From Lysobacter terrestris (GTDB lineage: Bacteria > Pseudomonadota > Gammaproteobacteria > Xanthomonadales > Xanthomonadaceae): a stretch of 64,000 nucleotides of DNA. A program made the position numbers and the translations under genes. The notes below the pieces were generated by a model. The model was not told where the DNA came from. It saw nothing but the letters and a program-made list of their open reading frames with translations, and searched no databases. The first letter of the stretch is position 1; each line of letters starts with the position of its first letter. The stretch lies in NCBI RefSeq assembly GCF_014489475.1, contig NZ_CP060820.1:2496001-2560000 (forward strand). The letters are read 5' to 3'. Shown piece after piece: positions 52,028 through 59,491 of the stretch.

Positions 52028-52087
52028 GCCTAACGCCTGAATTAAGCCGAGCCGCGAAGCGGCTTCGGCTTGAATGAATTGTTAGGC
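52028..52087 (-). repeat. attC 28
   Basis: 60 bp, GCCTAAC / GTTAGGC, standard stem. Confidence 0.96.
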
Positions 52088-52097
52088 ACCGCACCGG

Positions 52098-52397
52098 TTA
52101 CAAGCAGTCACCATAACTGCAGGCTGTCAGTAGGCCGGTAAACAGTAGTGCCACGTAAAGAAGCATACCAAGAACAATCATGCTTACGATCCGCGCCCCC
52201 ATGGTCTTAAAGGGCCACATGGCAATGGCAAGAATGCCAATTGCTAAGCCGGTAAAGCGCCCGATCTCCGTCCAAGGTCGATGCAACGATATTGGACTAG
52301 TCCAGTACGCCGAGGCTGTGGCGAGCCATACGACGAAGAACGCGAGGAGGATTCCGATCGCTGTGTACGCTGCCCGATGTGCCGTTGCGCTCGCCAT
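52098..52397 (-). CDS. Cassette 28: membrane protein, three segments
   Basis: 99 residues; segments at about 12-30, 46-62 and 70-92; ends with a CSYGDC Cys pair. Unknown. Confidence 0.7.
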   Translation of the reverse strand: MASATAHRAAYTAIGILLAFFVVWLATASAYWTSPISLHRPWTEIGRFTGLAIGILAIAMWPFKTMGARIVSMIVLGMLLYVALLFTGLLTACSYGDCL

Positions 52398-52401
52398 AGG
52401 T

Positions 52402-52461
52402 GCCTAACGCTCAAGGTAACCCGAGCCGCGAAGCGGCTTCGGGTTGAGTGCGTAGTTATGC
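52402..52461 (-). repeat. attC 29 (second arm type)
   Basis: 60 bp; R'' GCATAAC, core GTTAGGC; CTCAAGGTAACCCG / CGGGTTGAGTGCGTA arms as in attC 12. Confidence 0.92.
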
Positions 52462-52737
52462 GGGGCTGGCGACGATGCTGGCATGGCCTGGCCGAAGCGC
52501 TCCGAATAACTCGATGGGTCGATACGGTACCAGCTTGCCGGACCACGCTGTACCCGGACGCCCAAAGGCGAAGTGGCTCCGGAGCCGCAAGCGAGTCGAG
52601 TGCGATGGGCTGTCAGGTCTAGGCCGGAGCGGGGGAGTTGCCGACGCCTTGTCACTGAAGGCAACTTGCCGGAGCTAGGCCTCAACGATGCGGGGTTGTT
52701 GCCCAGGAGCGAGCGACGGCAATGCAGACCCAGCACC
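52462..52737. other. Cassette 29: ORF-less cassette, family A
   Basis: 276 bp. Begins GGGGCTGGCGACGATGCTGG, contains CGATACGGTACCAGCTTGCC and CTGTACCCGGA, ends ACCCAGCACC. Carries several CCGGAG motifs on the plus strand. No credible gene. Confidence 0.7.
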
Positions 52738-52797
52738 GTATAACGCCTGAATTAAGCCGAGCCGCGAAGCGGCTTCGGCTTGAATGAATTGTTAGGC
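52738..52797 (-). repeat. attC 30
   Basis: 60 bp; R'' GCCTAAC, core GTTATAC. Confidence 0.94.
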
Positions 52798-52819
52798 CGC
52801 AGCCCCGACGCCACACCAA

Positions 52820-53128
52820 TCATTGCTGCCACTTCGGGAGGTTGCAATGACGGCACATGCGGGCGAACGGCCAGTAGCTGAAAGTTTGGAAGAAGAAGAA
52901 CTCTTTACAGCGGGGACAACGAAACCGTTGGAGATGGAACCCGGCGAACGCAAAGGTAGCCATCCAAATGAAGCCAAGGACCAGGCCCACCCAATCGGGC
53001 GCATGCAGAAGGGAAAGCGCAACCACTAGCGCTGCGACCGCGCCAAATCCACCAAGCCATGCCAAAAAGAACCACAGAACACGCCGACGGTAGTCTTTCC
53101 AAGCTAAGGCGTACGAGTAGTTTGTCAT
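52820..53128 (-). CDS. Cassette 30: membrane protein with C-terminal zinc ribbon
   Basis: 102 residues: two membrane segments (about 17-42 and 47-65), then FRCPRCKEFFF ... RMCRHCNLP, a CxxC-CxxC zinc ribbon. Function unknown. Confidence 0.78.
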   Translation of the reverse strand: MTNYSYALAWKDYRRRVLWFFLAWLGGFGAVAALVVALSLLHAPDWVGLVLGFIWMATFAFAGFHLQRFRCPRCKEFFFFQTFSYWPFARMCRHCNLPKWQQ

Positions 53129-53131
53129 GCG

Positions 53132-53191
53132 GCCTAACGCCTGAATTAAGCCGAGCCGCGAAGCGGCTTCGGCTTGAATGAATTGTTAGGC
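53132..53191 (-). repeat. attC 31
   Basis: 60 bp, GCCTAAC / GTTAGGC, standard stem. Confidence 0.96.
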
Positions 53192-53197
53192 CCTTGC

Positions 53198-53560
53198 CTA
53201 GTCAACGCAGGGCCACTGCTTTAGACGACCATTCTCAACGGAAAAGCCGCAGTTGGGCTTGCTGGGCCGGTAGGCCGTGCAGATGCCGCGAAAAACACCA
53301 CTAGCTGGCACCTCCAAGACGCGCACACCCGACCCTTGCTCTTTCCAGTGCTCCGACGCTAGCTCGCAGTAGCCTTGGCACTGTGAGCTCGAAGTGCAGG
53401 CCCGCCCAGCATCTCCAGATGGCCATTGGCAGACCTCAATGAGCTGAGTGACCCGCATCAACGAGCCTCCAGACTTGGCGCAGTCGGCCGCATCAATGGG
53501 GTGCGGGGTGGCGCAGCCAGCTAAAGAGAGGATTACCAGAAGCCAGGTGAGTCGGTTCAA
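53198..53560 (-). CDS. Cassette 31: Cys-rich lipoprotein
   Basis: 120 residues; lipobox LLVILSLAGC. Nine further Cys in the mature part (for example CTSSSQCQGYC) suggest several disulphides in the periplasm. Unknown. Confidence 0.75.
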   Translation of the reverse strand: MNRLTWLLVILSLAGCATPHPIDAADCAKSGGSLMRVTQLIEVCQWPSGDAGRACTSSSQCQGYCELASEHWKEQGSGVRVLEVPASGVFRGICTAYRPSKPNCGFSVENGRLKQWPCVD

Positions 53561-53562
53561 GG

Positions 53563-53622
53563 GCCTAACGCCTGAATTAAGCCGAGCCGCGAAGCGGCTT
53601 CGGCTTGAATGAATTGTTAGGC
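53563..53622 (-). repeat. attC 32
   Basis: 60 bp, GCCTAAC / GTTAGGC, standard stem. Confidence 0.96.
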
Positions 53623-54119
53623 CACATGCCCAGGTGCCTCCAGTGTGAGCATTTGTCGGCCGGGTCTATGTATTGCGTACGCCAAGAACCCATGAGCGGA
53701 TCCCAAGCTCGCTGGCCCATCAAGATGCGTCCGTCGAGAAGTGAGAAGGTGACCGAGTAGTAGTCATTGGTTGGACGGCGTGGGTCGTATGCGCCACTGT
53801 AAAAAGTCAGCGTGGCGTAAGGAGGAGTATCGCCGCGGGTGTGGTACCAAGAGCCACTCGCCTGGATATGGGTGATGTGCTTTAGTTTGCTGACAATGCA
53901 CTCATTGAGCACGATATTAAAACGCGGTGAAGACACCGCTACTCGCGTCAGTGTCGCAGGATTTTTCGGTGCGCGAGAGATGTGCACTTTGACGGGACCG
54001 TAGGTCGCGGGGACTACGCCTAGGGTGCCATCTGGAGCGATCGGCAGGATGCGATCCTTATGAGCAGAGGCTGCTCCCGCCATGAGCCAGAGAACTAGGA
54101 TTGCGGCAATCTTTCTCAT
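53577..54119 (-). CDS. Cassette 32: secreted protein with attC-encoded tail
   Basis: 180 residues; signal peptide AAILVLWLMAGAASA. The frame passes through most of attC 32, which supplies the last residues NNSFKPKPLRGSA before TAA at 53577-53579. The unrelated cassette 41 gene ends with the same tail. Unknown function. Confidence 0.72.
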   Translation of the reverse strand: MRKIAAILVLWLMAGAASAHKDRILPIAPDGTLGVVPATYGPVKVHISRAPKNPATLTRVAVSSPRFNIVLNECIVSKLKHITHIQASGSWYHTRGDTPPYATLTFYSGAYDPRRPTNDYYSVTFSLLDGRILMGQRAWDPLMGSWRTQYIDPADKCSHWRHLGMWPNNSFKPKPLRGSA

Positions 54120-54122
54120 GTG

Positions 54123-54182
54123 GCCTAACGCCTGAGTTAAGCCGAGCCGCGAAGCGGCTTCGGCTTGAACGAATTGTTAGGC
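54123..54182 (-). repeat. attC 33
   Basis: 60 bp, GCCTAAC / GTTAGGC; GAGTTAAGCC and GAACGAATT variants on the plus strand. Confidence 0.95.
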
Positions 54183-54506
54183 GGCCGCAACTGCAAGAAC
54201 ACTTGAACCAACTCGCTTGAACTCACAAGCCCAGACGCCGCCTTGTCTTTTGCCGGCCGAAGCCGGGCAGGGCGAGTTTGCCAGAAGGTAAGCCGCGCGC
54301 GTAGCGGGCGGCGTGAGATGCGCGGGCTTTGGACAACTGCAACGGCGATAATGCAGCCGTGCGCGTCGCGAGTAACCAACAGGACCGCAATGCTGGGAGC
54401 GGACGGCGTGATGGAGCGAGAGTGCTGAAGTGCGGGCCGGCTTACGCGACAGACCTGCAAGTAGCGATGGAGTAGGCGCCTTACCCGCCGAAGAAGGCTC
54501 TTTGCC
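54183..54506. other. Cassette 33: ORF-less cassette, unrelated to families A and B
   Basis: 324 bp. A minus-strand frame exists but starts with TTG without ribosome site, is Arg-rich and runs into the attC, so I treat the cassette as non-coding. GC-rich, with CCGAAG/GCCGG-type motifs as in the other ORF-less cassettes. Confidence 0.55.
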
Positions 54507-54576
54507 GCCTAACGCCTGAATTAAGCCGAAAACAATCGCGTAGCGATTGGTTTTCGGCTTGAATGAATTGTTAGGG
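54507..54576 (-). repeat. attC 34 (70-bp variant stem)
   Basis: R'' CCCTAAC, core GTTAGGC; the same alternative stem tip as attC 27 (ACAATCGC-GTA-GCGATTGG). Confidence 0.93.
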
Positions 54577-54855
54577 CCCGTGCCCGGCGCCCCAAAGGGA
54601 AGTATCCCAGAGCGACAAGTAGCTTGTCTCTTGCGACCGTAGAGGCAGCAAAGGAGTGATGTCGATCAGCCAGCGCCGGAATATCACGAGCAGTTGCAGC
54701 ACGGTATCTGACTCCACCGGGCCATCTAACGTCAGCTCAAGGGTAGTGCCGGCACCGCGAATGTCTTTGTATCCGGGCAATGAGGCCAGCCAACGAAAGA
54801 AGCAGTCCTCATCTGCCGCAGCAAAGAATGTTGGACCTTCAAAGGAAATGATCAC
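54571..54855 (-). CDS. Cassette 34: soluble protein of unknown function
   Basis: 94 residues; opening IISFEGPTFFAAADEDCFFRWL suggests a small alpha/beta fold. Stop lies in the attC R'' box. No family recognised. Confidence 0.7.
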   Translation of the reverse strand: MIISFEGPTFFAAADEDCFFRWLASLPGYKDIRGAGTTLELTLDGPVESDTVLQLLVIFRRWLIDITPLLPLRSQETSYLSLWDTSLWGAGHGP

Positions 54856-54858
54856 GGG

Positions 54859-54918
54859 GCCTAACGCCTGAATTAAGCCGAGCCGCGAAGCGGCTTCGGC
54901 TTGAATGAATTGTTAGGG
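54859..54918 (-). repeat. attC 35
   Basis: 60 bp; R'' CCCTAAC, core GTTAGGC (does not match attC 34 R'', unlike most neighbours). Confidence 0.95.
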
Positions 54919-55164
54919 CTGGCGCCGAGCTGCTGCAGTGCCCAATGCCACGCCAATGGCAAAGCCAACGGAACCATAGAGCACCCCGTGGCCACTACCG
55001 GCACCGATCGCCGTGCCGACACCACCGCCTATAAGGCCAAAACCGATCACACGCCATGTGGGTTTCGCGGGGTTAGCGAGAACGCGCTCAGTTTGACGAG
55101 TCTGCGCCGCTTTGGTGGGTGCCATCAGTGCGTCGGACGCGGCATTGGCTTGATCTTTGTCCAT
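54913..55164 (-). CDS. Cassette 35: glycine-zipper-like membrane protein
   Basis: 83 residues; polar N-terminal half, then Gly-rich membrane stretch (GFGLIGGGVGTAIGAGSG, GSVGFAIGVALGT). The pattern resembles glycine-zipper proteins. Ends in the attC R'' box. Confidence 0.7.
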   Translation of the reverse strand: MDKDQANAASDALMAPTKAAQTRQTERVLANPAKPTWRVIGFGLIGGGVGTAIGAGSGHGVLYGSVGFAIGVALGTAAARRQP

Positions 55165-55182
55165 TACAGTCTCTCCAAACAG

Positions 55183-55242
55183 GCCTAACGCCTGAGTTAA
55201 GCCGAGTTGCGAAGCAACTTCGGCTTGAACGAATTGTTATGC
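55183..55242 (-). repeat. attC 36
   Basis: 60 bp; R'' GCATAAC, core GTTAGGC. Stem tip GTTGCGAAGCAAC keeps pairing by paired changes. Confidence 0.94.
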
Positions 55243-55460
55243 GGGGCTGGCCAAGATGCTGCCGACTTAAAGCGAAGGAGGCCGTACCCCACGGTTGACC
55301 GATACGGTAGCAAGTTGCCGGACGAGGCTCTACCCGGAACCCGTGGCGCGTGATGTAACCGAAGGGGAGGGAATTACCCGGACGCTATGGATGGCCGACT
55401 CTCAACGATCGCGGAAGCCAGGCCGAAGGAACGGCCCGCAGCAATGCCGATCCCAGCACC
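55243..55460. other. Cassette 36: ORF-less cassette, family A
   Basis: 218 bp, the closest relative of cassette 18 (same opening GGGGCTGGCCAAGATGC, ACTCTCAACGATCGCG, ending CGATCCCAGCACC). No credible gene. Confidence 0.7.
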
Positions 55461-55520
55461 GTATAACGCCTGAGTTAAGTGGAGCCGCGAAGCGGCTTCC
55501 ACTTGAACGAATTGTTAGGC
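55461..55520 (-). repeat. attC 37
   Basis: 60 bp; R'' GCCTAAC, core GTTATAC. Arms TTAAGTGGAG / CTTCCACTTGAA: compensatory change. Confidence 0.93.
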
Positions 55521-55546
55521 GGCAAACCCGCGCCGCCTGGCTACGA

Positions 55547-56242
55547 TTACTGAGCAGGAATCTCAGCCAAGCATTGCTGATAGCAAGCGTCTCGGTCGAA
55601 TTGCTTGCCCTGCTTGACAGCAACACCTTTGACGATGCGGCAACGATCATCGCATGAGTCGATATACCACTGATGCAGGTCCTTCTTTGCCTTGTCTCGT
55701 GCCGCGGCATCGAGATCTGCGTCAGCGGTGCCGCCAATAGCTACTTGAGTTGAGTAGTCAACGACGGTGCCGCCGACAGGCGATGGGCCAGTAAGCGGGC
55801 CCTTTAAGTTTGAGCCATTGTCGCCAATGGCAGATTGGACACTAGCGGGTTGCAGCGCCGCCAATGGACTGCCAATGTCAATGGTGTACTTGCCGGGATT
55901 TAGATCAGAGCCTTGCTGCGAGAATGGCCCCGCACGAAACGCTCCGCCAGAGACCGTCGTTTTGTCCTGCGCTAAGAAAGAGCTCTGCTTGCGGGACAGT
56001 GAAACCATCAGCACTGTGCCGTCGGGTAGATTTGTTAAACCAACAACAGCCGGTTTAGATCCACCATCCAGGCGTGCCGATAACGTAACGGTTCCGTCGA
56101 ATGCGGCGGGCGCGGGTCTTGCCTGAGTTGATGCTGGTGCGGGAGTGGCAACTGACTGTGGCGGTGCCACGTCCGTTTGGCCGCACGCCGCGACGAGTAA
56201 TCCGATGGTCGTAGCTGCGAGAGTGTTGCGGATGACGCTCAT
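55547..56242 (-). CDS. Cassette 37: large lipoprotein
   Basis: 231 residues, the longest cassette product here. Lipobox TIGLLVAAC. A Pro/Ala linker precedes a beta-rich domain (FDGTVTLSARLDG) and a C-terminal helical part with two CxxxC motifs (CDDRC, CYQQC). Probably envelope; unknown function. Confidence 0.78.
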   Translation of the reverse strand: MSVIRNTLAATTIGLLVAACGQTDVAPPQSVATPAPASTQARPAPAAFDGTVTLSARLDGGSKPAVVGLTNLPDGTVLMVSLSRKQSSFLAQDKTTVSGGAFRAGPFSQQGSDLNPGKYTIDIGSPLAALQPASVQSAIGDNGSNLKGPLTGPSPVGGTVVDYSTQVAIGGTADADLDAAARDKAKKDLHQWYIDSCDDRCRIVKGVAVKQGKQFDRDACYQQCLAEIPAQ

Positions 56243-56278
56243 TGCTCCCCCTCCAGTTTCGATGATGTGTCTTTTGCC

Positions 56279-56338
56279 GCCTAACGCCTGAATTAAGCCG
56301 AGCCGCGAAGCGGCTTCGGCTTGAATGAATTGTTAGGC
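56279..56338 (-). repeat. attC 38
   Basis: 60 bp, GCCTAAC / GTTAGGC, standard stem, unlike the attC 20 of the duplicate gene. Confidence 0.96.
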
Positions 56339-56342
56339 CGCG

Positions 56343-56711
56343 TCACCGGGCGACCCAAACGACGACGGCAAGTATCACCAAGGTTATGGCGCCAAGCCAG
56401 CGCGGATGCACGGTAATGGTTCGCCCGGACGGCTCGGGAACAATCCCTCGCTCCAGACTGGCAATAATCTCGCCAAGAGCCTCATCTTGCTCTTTCCGGT
56501 ACTCGGGATCTTTGACCCGAATGTCAGCGTCGTGCAGGTAGAACATGACGCGCGGTGGCAACTGTACATCCGGAAATGTGGAGTGTTGCCATTCAACGAA
56601 CCGACGCCCAGCCGCGTACCAACTGTCTAAGCCGTCGTGGGATACAGGGGAGGACTGCTGCAGCCGCCGGAGCTCTTGGGCAATCTCTTTGAGTTGCGAT
56701 GGATTTGCCAT
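56343..56711 (-). CDS. Cassette 38: C-tail-anchored protein, copy 2
   Basis: 122 residues, 118 of them identical to cassette 20 (see there for layout). The two copies are about 7 kb apart with different attC stems, so the gene and part of its cassette were copied rather than the array segment. Confidence 0.8.
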   Translation of the reverse strand: MANPSQLKEIAQELRRLQQSSPVSHDGLDSWYAAGRRFVEWQHSTFPDVQLPPRVMFYLHDADIRVKDPEYRKEQDEALGEIIASLERGIVPEPSGRTITVHPRWLGAITLVILAVVVWVAR

Positions 56712-56716
56712 GAGCG

Positions 56717-56776
56717 GCCTAACGCCTGAATTAAGCCGAGCCGCGAAGCGGCTTCGGCTTGAATGAATTGTTAGGC
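56717..56776 (-). repeat. attC 39
   Basis: 60 bp, GCCTAAC / GTTAGGC, standard stem. Confidence 0.96.
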
Positions 56777-56813
56777 CGCGTGGCAGCCCAACTCGATACC
56801 AGTATGCCGGTGG

Positions 56814-57035
56814 TCACTGAGTTTCGCTCCCGCCAGTGCGACGCCTATATGGAAGAAGGGATGTGACTAGCGGGGATATCAGATATGCGATGGCAAAGGC
56901 TGGAATTGCAAACAAAGGAGAGAAGAACGCTGTGATTAAAGCAGCGGAGGAGGTAAGCATTGCAACGATGCCAAGGACTAGGCCAACGATGACTAAGATC
57001 GCAAAGGCAGCTTTGATTCGGAGAACAATTGGCAT
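56814..57035 (-). CDS. Cassette 39: small membrane protein, two segments
   Basis: 73 residues; segments at about 9-28 and 32-56, basic tail YRRRTGG. Unknown. Confidence 0.68.
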   Translation of the reverse strand: MPIVLRIKAAFAILVIVGLVLGIVAMLTSSAALITAFFSPLFAIPAFAIAYLISPLVTSLLPYRRRTGGSETQ

Positions 57036-57046
57036 GTTTGTAAGCG

Positions 57047-57106
57047 GCCTAACGCCTGAATTAAGCCGAGCCGCGAAGCGGCTTCGGCTTGAATGAATTG
57101 TTAGGC
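57047..57106 (-). repeat. attC 40
   Basis: 60 bp, GCCTAAC / GTTAGGC, standard stem. Confidence 0.96.
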
Positions 57107-57113
57107 CGCACTG

Positions 57114-57536
57114 CTAGGGCTGTGCGACCAGGGTGATGGTGGGCTCGCCGTTGAGGATTGCGCGCAAATCGGCGTCAAGCCTTGAAACTTGGGTGGAAGT
57201 ATCCGGCCTTTTGAGGATGCGTTTCCAGAATGGGACCTCCGCCATTGGGAAGCAGTGCCAGATTACATTCTCTTTAGCAGGGGGCGGATCATCATGTGAT
57301 GCCGTGCCATAGTCCACGACGCTGCCGCAGCCAACCCAAAGCGTGAATGGCTCGCGGGAACACATAAGGCAGCGCCCCCAGTCCTCCGCAATTACTGGCT
57401 CGATGTCGTAGCCACGCTGTTCGAGTTGCGTCTTGAGCCACGCAGCGAGTTGACGGCCATACATGCGAGGGTTGATCTCCTCGTCCTCGCCGGGCTCGAT
57501 CTCAAACAAGGTCGATGTAAACCAGTATCCGTCCAT
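57114..57536 (-). CDS. Cassette 40: soluble acidic protein of unknown function
   Basis: 140 residues; YWFTSTLFEIEPGEDEEINP start, CLMCSREPFTLWVGCGS in the middle with three Cys. No signal. I do not recognise a family. Confidence 0.75.
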   Translation of the reverse strand: MDGYWFTSTLFEIEPGEDEEINPRMYGRQLAAWLKTQLEQRGYDIEPVIAEDWGRCLMCSREPFTLWVGCGSVVDYGTASHDDPPPAKENVIWHCFPMAEVPFWKRILKRPDTSTQVSRLDADLRAILNGEPTITLVAQP

Positions 57537-57539
57537 GCG

Positions 57540-57599
57540 GCCTAACGCCTGAATTAAGCCGAGCCGCGAAGCGGCTTCGGCTTGAATGAATTGTTAGCG
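57540..57599 (-). repeat. attC 41
   Basis: 60 bp; R'' CGCTAAC, core GTTAGGC. Confidence 0.95.
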
Positions 57600-58009
57600 C
57601 CCGTGCCGGCCAACTGCGCCAAACGACGCTTTGCAAAAAGATGCGTGGTAAGAGAAACGCACCCTCCGAACAAGAGGACGAGCACAGCTATGTTTGGCTC
57701 GAACGGCAGGACCAGCAAACCAGGAGTGACGCCAATTAATGAAGCCGTCAATCCATTAGCCACTTTGTGTTTGGACAGGAGCGCATAGAAAGGCGCGCCA
57801 TAAAGGAAACTGGGAAGAATGCCAATAAATGCTGCGACCATTGCCACGAATAGTCCGAAAGCGAACGCCTTTGGGAACTGACTGAGGTTGCCAGTATCGG
57901 CAAGCAGCGCATAGAAGCCGGTCAACAGTCCGCCAACGACGCACCCCACGGGCAAGCCCGCCAAAGTAGCTAGCATTGAATACGCAAAATATTGGCTGTA
58001 CTTGATCAA
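57554..58009 (-). CDS. Cassette 41: membrane protein with attC-encoded tail
   Basis: 151 residues, about four membrane segments (LATLAGLPVGCVVGGLLTG, FGLFVAMVAAFIGILPSF and others). The frame runs into attC 41, which adds NNSFKPKPLRGSA before the stop, the same tail as in cassette 32. Confidence 0.72.
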   Translation of the reverse strand: MIKYSQYFAYSMLATLAGLPVGCVVGGLLTGFYALLADTGNLSQFPKAFAFGLFVAMVAAFIGILPSFLYGAPFYALLSKHKVANGLTASLIGVTPGLLVLPFEPNIAVLVLLFGGCVSLTTHLFAKRRLAQLAGTGANNSFKPKPLRGSA

Positions 58010-58012
58010 GGG

Positions 58013-58072
58013 CGCTAACGCCTGAATTAAGCCGAGCCGCGAAGCGGCTTCGGCTTGAATGAATTGTTAGCC
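58013..58072 (-). repeat. attC 42
   Basis: 60 bp; R'' GGCTAAC, core GTTAGCG matching attC 41 R''. Confidence 0.95.
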
Positions 58073-58519
58073 CCCATTCTGGGCTGCTCGCGCCTCATCT
58101 GAAAGCACCGCGCGAGCGATTCCGTAGACCATGATGATCATGGCGAGAAGCCATTTGAAATCCGGATCCCCCTCCGCCCGGCCTTGAAGCACGGAAATAG
58201 GCAGGCAAGAGAAGTTTTCTGGGTTATTTGCCGCATACAGAACCTTGACGATGTCACCCGGCTTAGCTGTTTCGCAGCTCTCCACGCAGTGCGCAGTGTC
58301 CGAATACTCCGTTCCGGCCAGGGAATATTTGTAGCTGACCTGGCGGTGGTTATTGCATTGCGTTTCCGTGATGTAACCATTGATCGAGACGGGCGAGGCG
58401 GAAAGCTCAGCAACCTTCGCCCGGTCGTGATGCTGAAAGTAGGTAATGGCGGCTACGACAAGCGCGGCAAGAACGCCAAACAGAATCATCTCGGCGATGG
58501 CGCGACGGGAGTGGGGCAT
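58067..58519 (-). CDS. Cassette 42: DUF3592-like membrane protein
   Basis: 150 residues; a membrane segment at about 10-27, a periplasmic domain with VSYKYSLAGTEYSDT and GDIVKVLYAANNPE, and a C-terminal segment (about 122-140). The layout is that of DUF3592 proteins. Ends in the attC R'' box. Confidence 0.75.
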   Translation of the reverse strand: MPHSRRAIAEMILFGVLAALVVAAITYFQHHDRAKVAELSASPVSINGYITETQCNNHRQVSYKYSLAGTEYSDTAHCVESCETAKPGDIVKVLYAANNPENFSCLPISVLQGRAEGDPDFKWLLAMIIMVYGIARAVLSDEARAAQNGG

Positions 58520-58523
58520 GGGG

Positions 58524-58583
58524 GCTAACGCCTGAATTAAGCCGAGCCGCGAAGCGGCTTCGGCTTGAATGAATTGTTAGGCC
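58524..58583 (-). repeat. attC 43
   Basis: 60 bp; R'' GCCTAAC, core GTTAGCC matching attC 42 R''. Confidence 0.95.
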
Positions 58584-58951
58584 CAAACGAACTGAACATG
58601 CTCTTTGCCACGGCTGTCTAGCACGTAGGACCGTACGTACATCCGGTGATTGTCCGCCACATAAACCTCCGTGCGCATCTCAGCGATTGCGGAGGGCTCG
58701 ATCTTATGCCGGCTGAGGTGCTCGGGCAGGGACTTGCGATAGTACTTGAGCGATTCCCGTACTCGAGGCGTCAGGCCGAACAGCTCCTCGGGACGCTCAG
58801 GGATCCAGGTGACTATGACCTTTTGGCCTTTTCGATCGCGCGCGAGCTGGTACAAGTCCTCGAACACAAAGTCGCCATTGATGTAGTTCATGCCACTCAT
58901 GAACGAATGGGTCCAATTGTGAGCCATTGACTTGATTAGCTTGAACTTCAC
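58577..58951 (-). CDS. Cassette 43: soluble protein of unknown function
   Basis: 124 residues; MKFKLIKSMAHNWTHSFMSG start, a basic/aromatic-rich body and WIPERPEELFG. No signal or membrane segment. Unknown. Confidence 0.75.
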   Translation of the reverse strand: MKFKLIKSMAHNWTHSFMSGMNYINGDFVFEDLYQLARDRKGQKVIVTWIPERPEELFGLTPRVRESLKYYRKSLPEHLSRHKIEPSAIAEMRTEVYVADNHRMYVRSYVLDSRGKEHVQFVWA

Positions 58952-58967
58952 GGGTGAATGATCTTGG

Positions 58968-59027
58968 GCCTAACGCCTGAATTAAGCCGAGCCGCGAAGC
59001 GGCTTCGGCTTGAATGAATTGTTAGCC
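58968..59027 (-). repeat. attC 44
   Basis: 60 bp; R'' GGCTAAC, core GTTAGGC. Confidence 0.95.
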
Positions 59028-59426
59028 CTCGGGACGGGATGGCGCAGCTTTGACGTACTCGAGGAGACGTACCTGTACATGGGTTCTCTCGAATCCGTCT
59101 GGCCCAATACCATCGACGGCACTACGGCTAAAGAATACTTGGTCCCCAAGAGAGGGACGACCAATCTTTCGGGGTAACTGCAACTTGATTGTAAGTATCT
59201 CGCCCAAGTGGCCATGGCAGTCAACATAACTCTGATCGCCATTCACCTTGGCTCGGTCTGCAGAGGAAATGCGTACATCCAGCTCATAGACGCGGGCGCG
59301 ATTGGATGGAATCAACTCCGCCCGTTCTATGGTTCCTTTAAGGTCGCAGAACTCAAACCAGGAAGCCGACGCCACACCGGGGAAGAAGATCAAGCCGAGT
59401 AGGGCAATGGTCACGGGGAGCTTCAT
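59022..59426 (-). CDS. Cassette 44: secreted protein of unknown function
   Basis: 134 residues from MKLPVTIA; signal peptide TIALLGLIFFPGVASA. Beta-rich mature part (CDLKGTIERAELIPSNRARVYE) possibly an OB-like fold. Longer frames pass through attC 45 and are rejected. Confidence 0.72.
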   Translation of the reverse strand: MKLPVTIALLGLIFFPGVASASWFEFCDLKGTIERAELIPSNRARVYELDVRISSADRAKVNGDQSYVDCHGHLGEILTIKLQLPRKIGRPSLGDQVFFSRSAVDGIGPDGFERTHVQVRLLEYVKAAPSRPEG

Positions 59427-59431
59427 ACGAG

Positions 59432-59491
59432 GGCTAACGCCTGAATTAAGCCGAGCCGCGAAGCGGCTTCGGCTTGAATGAATTGTTAGAC
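59432..59491 (-). repeat. attC 45
   Basis: 60 bp; R'' GTCTAAC, core GTTAGCC matching attC 44 R''. Confidence 0.95.

Noticed and set aside
54137-54460. A 107-codon minus-strand ORF in cassette 33
   Set aside because: TTG start without ribosome site, Arg/Ser-rich composition, and end formed only by the attC. Kept as ORF-less, with low confidence.
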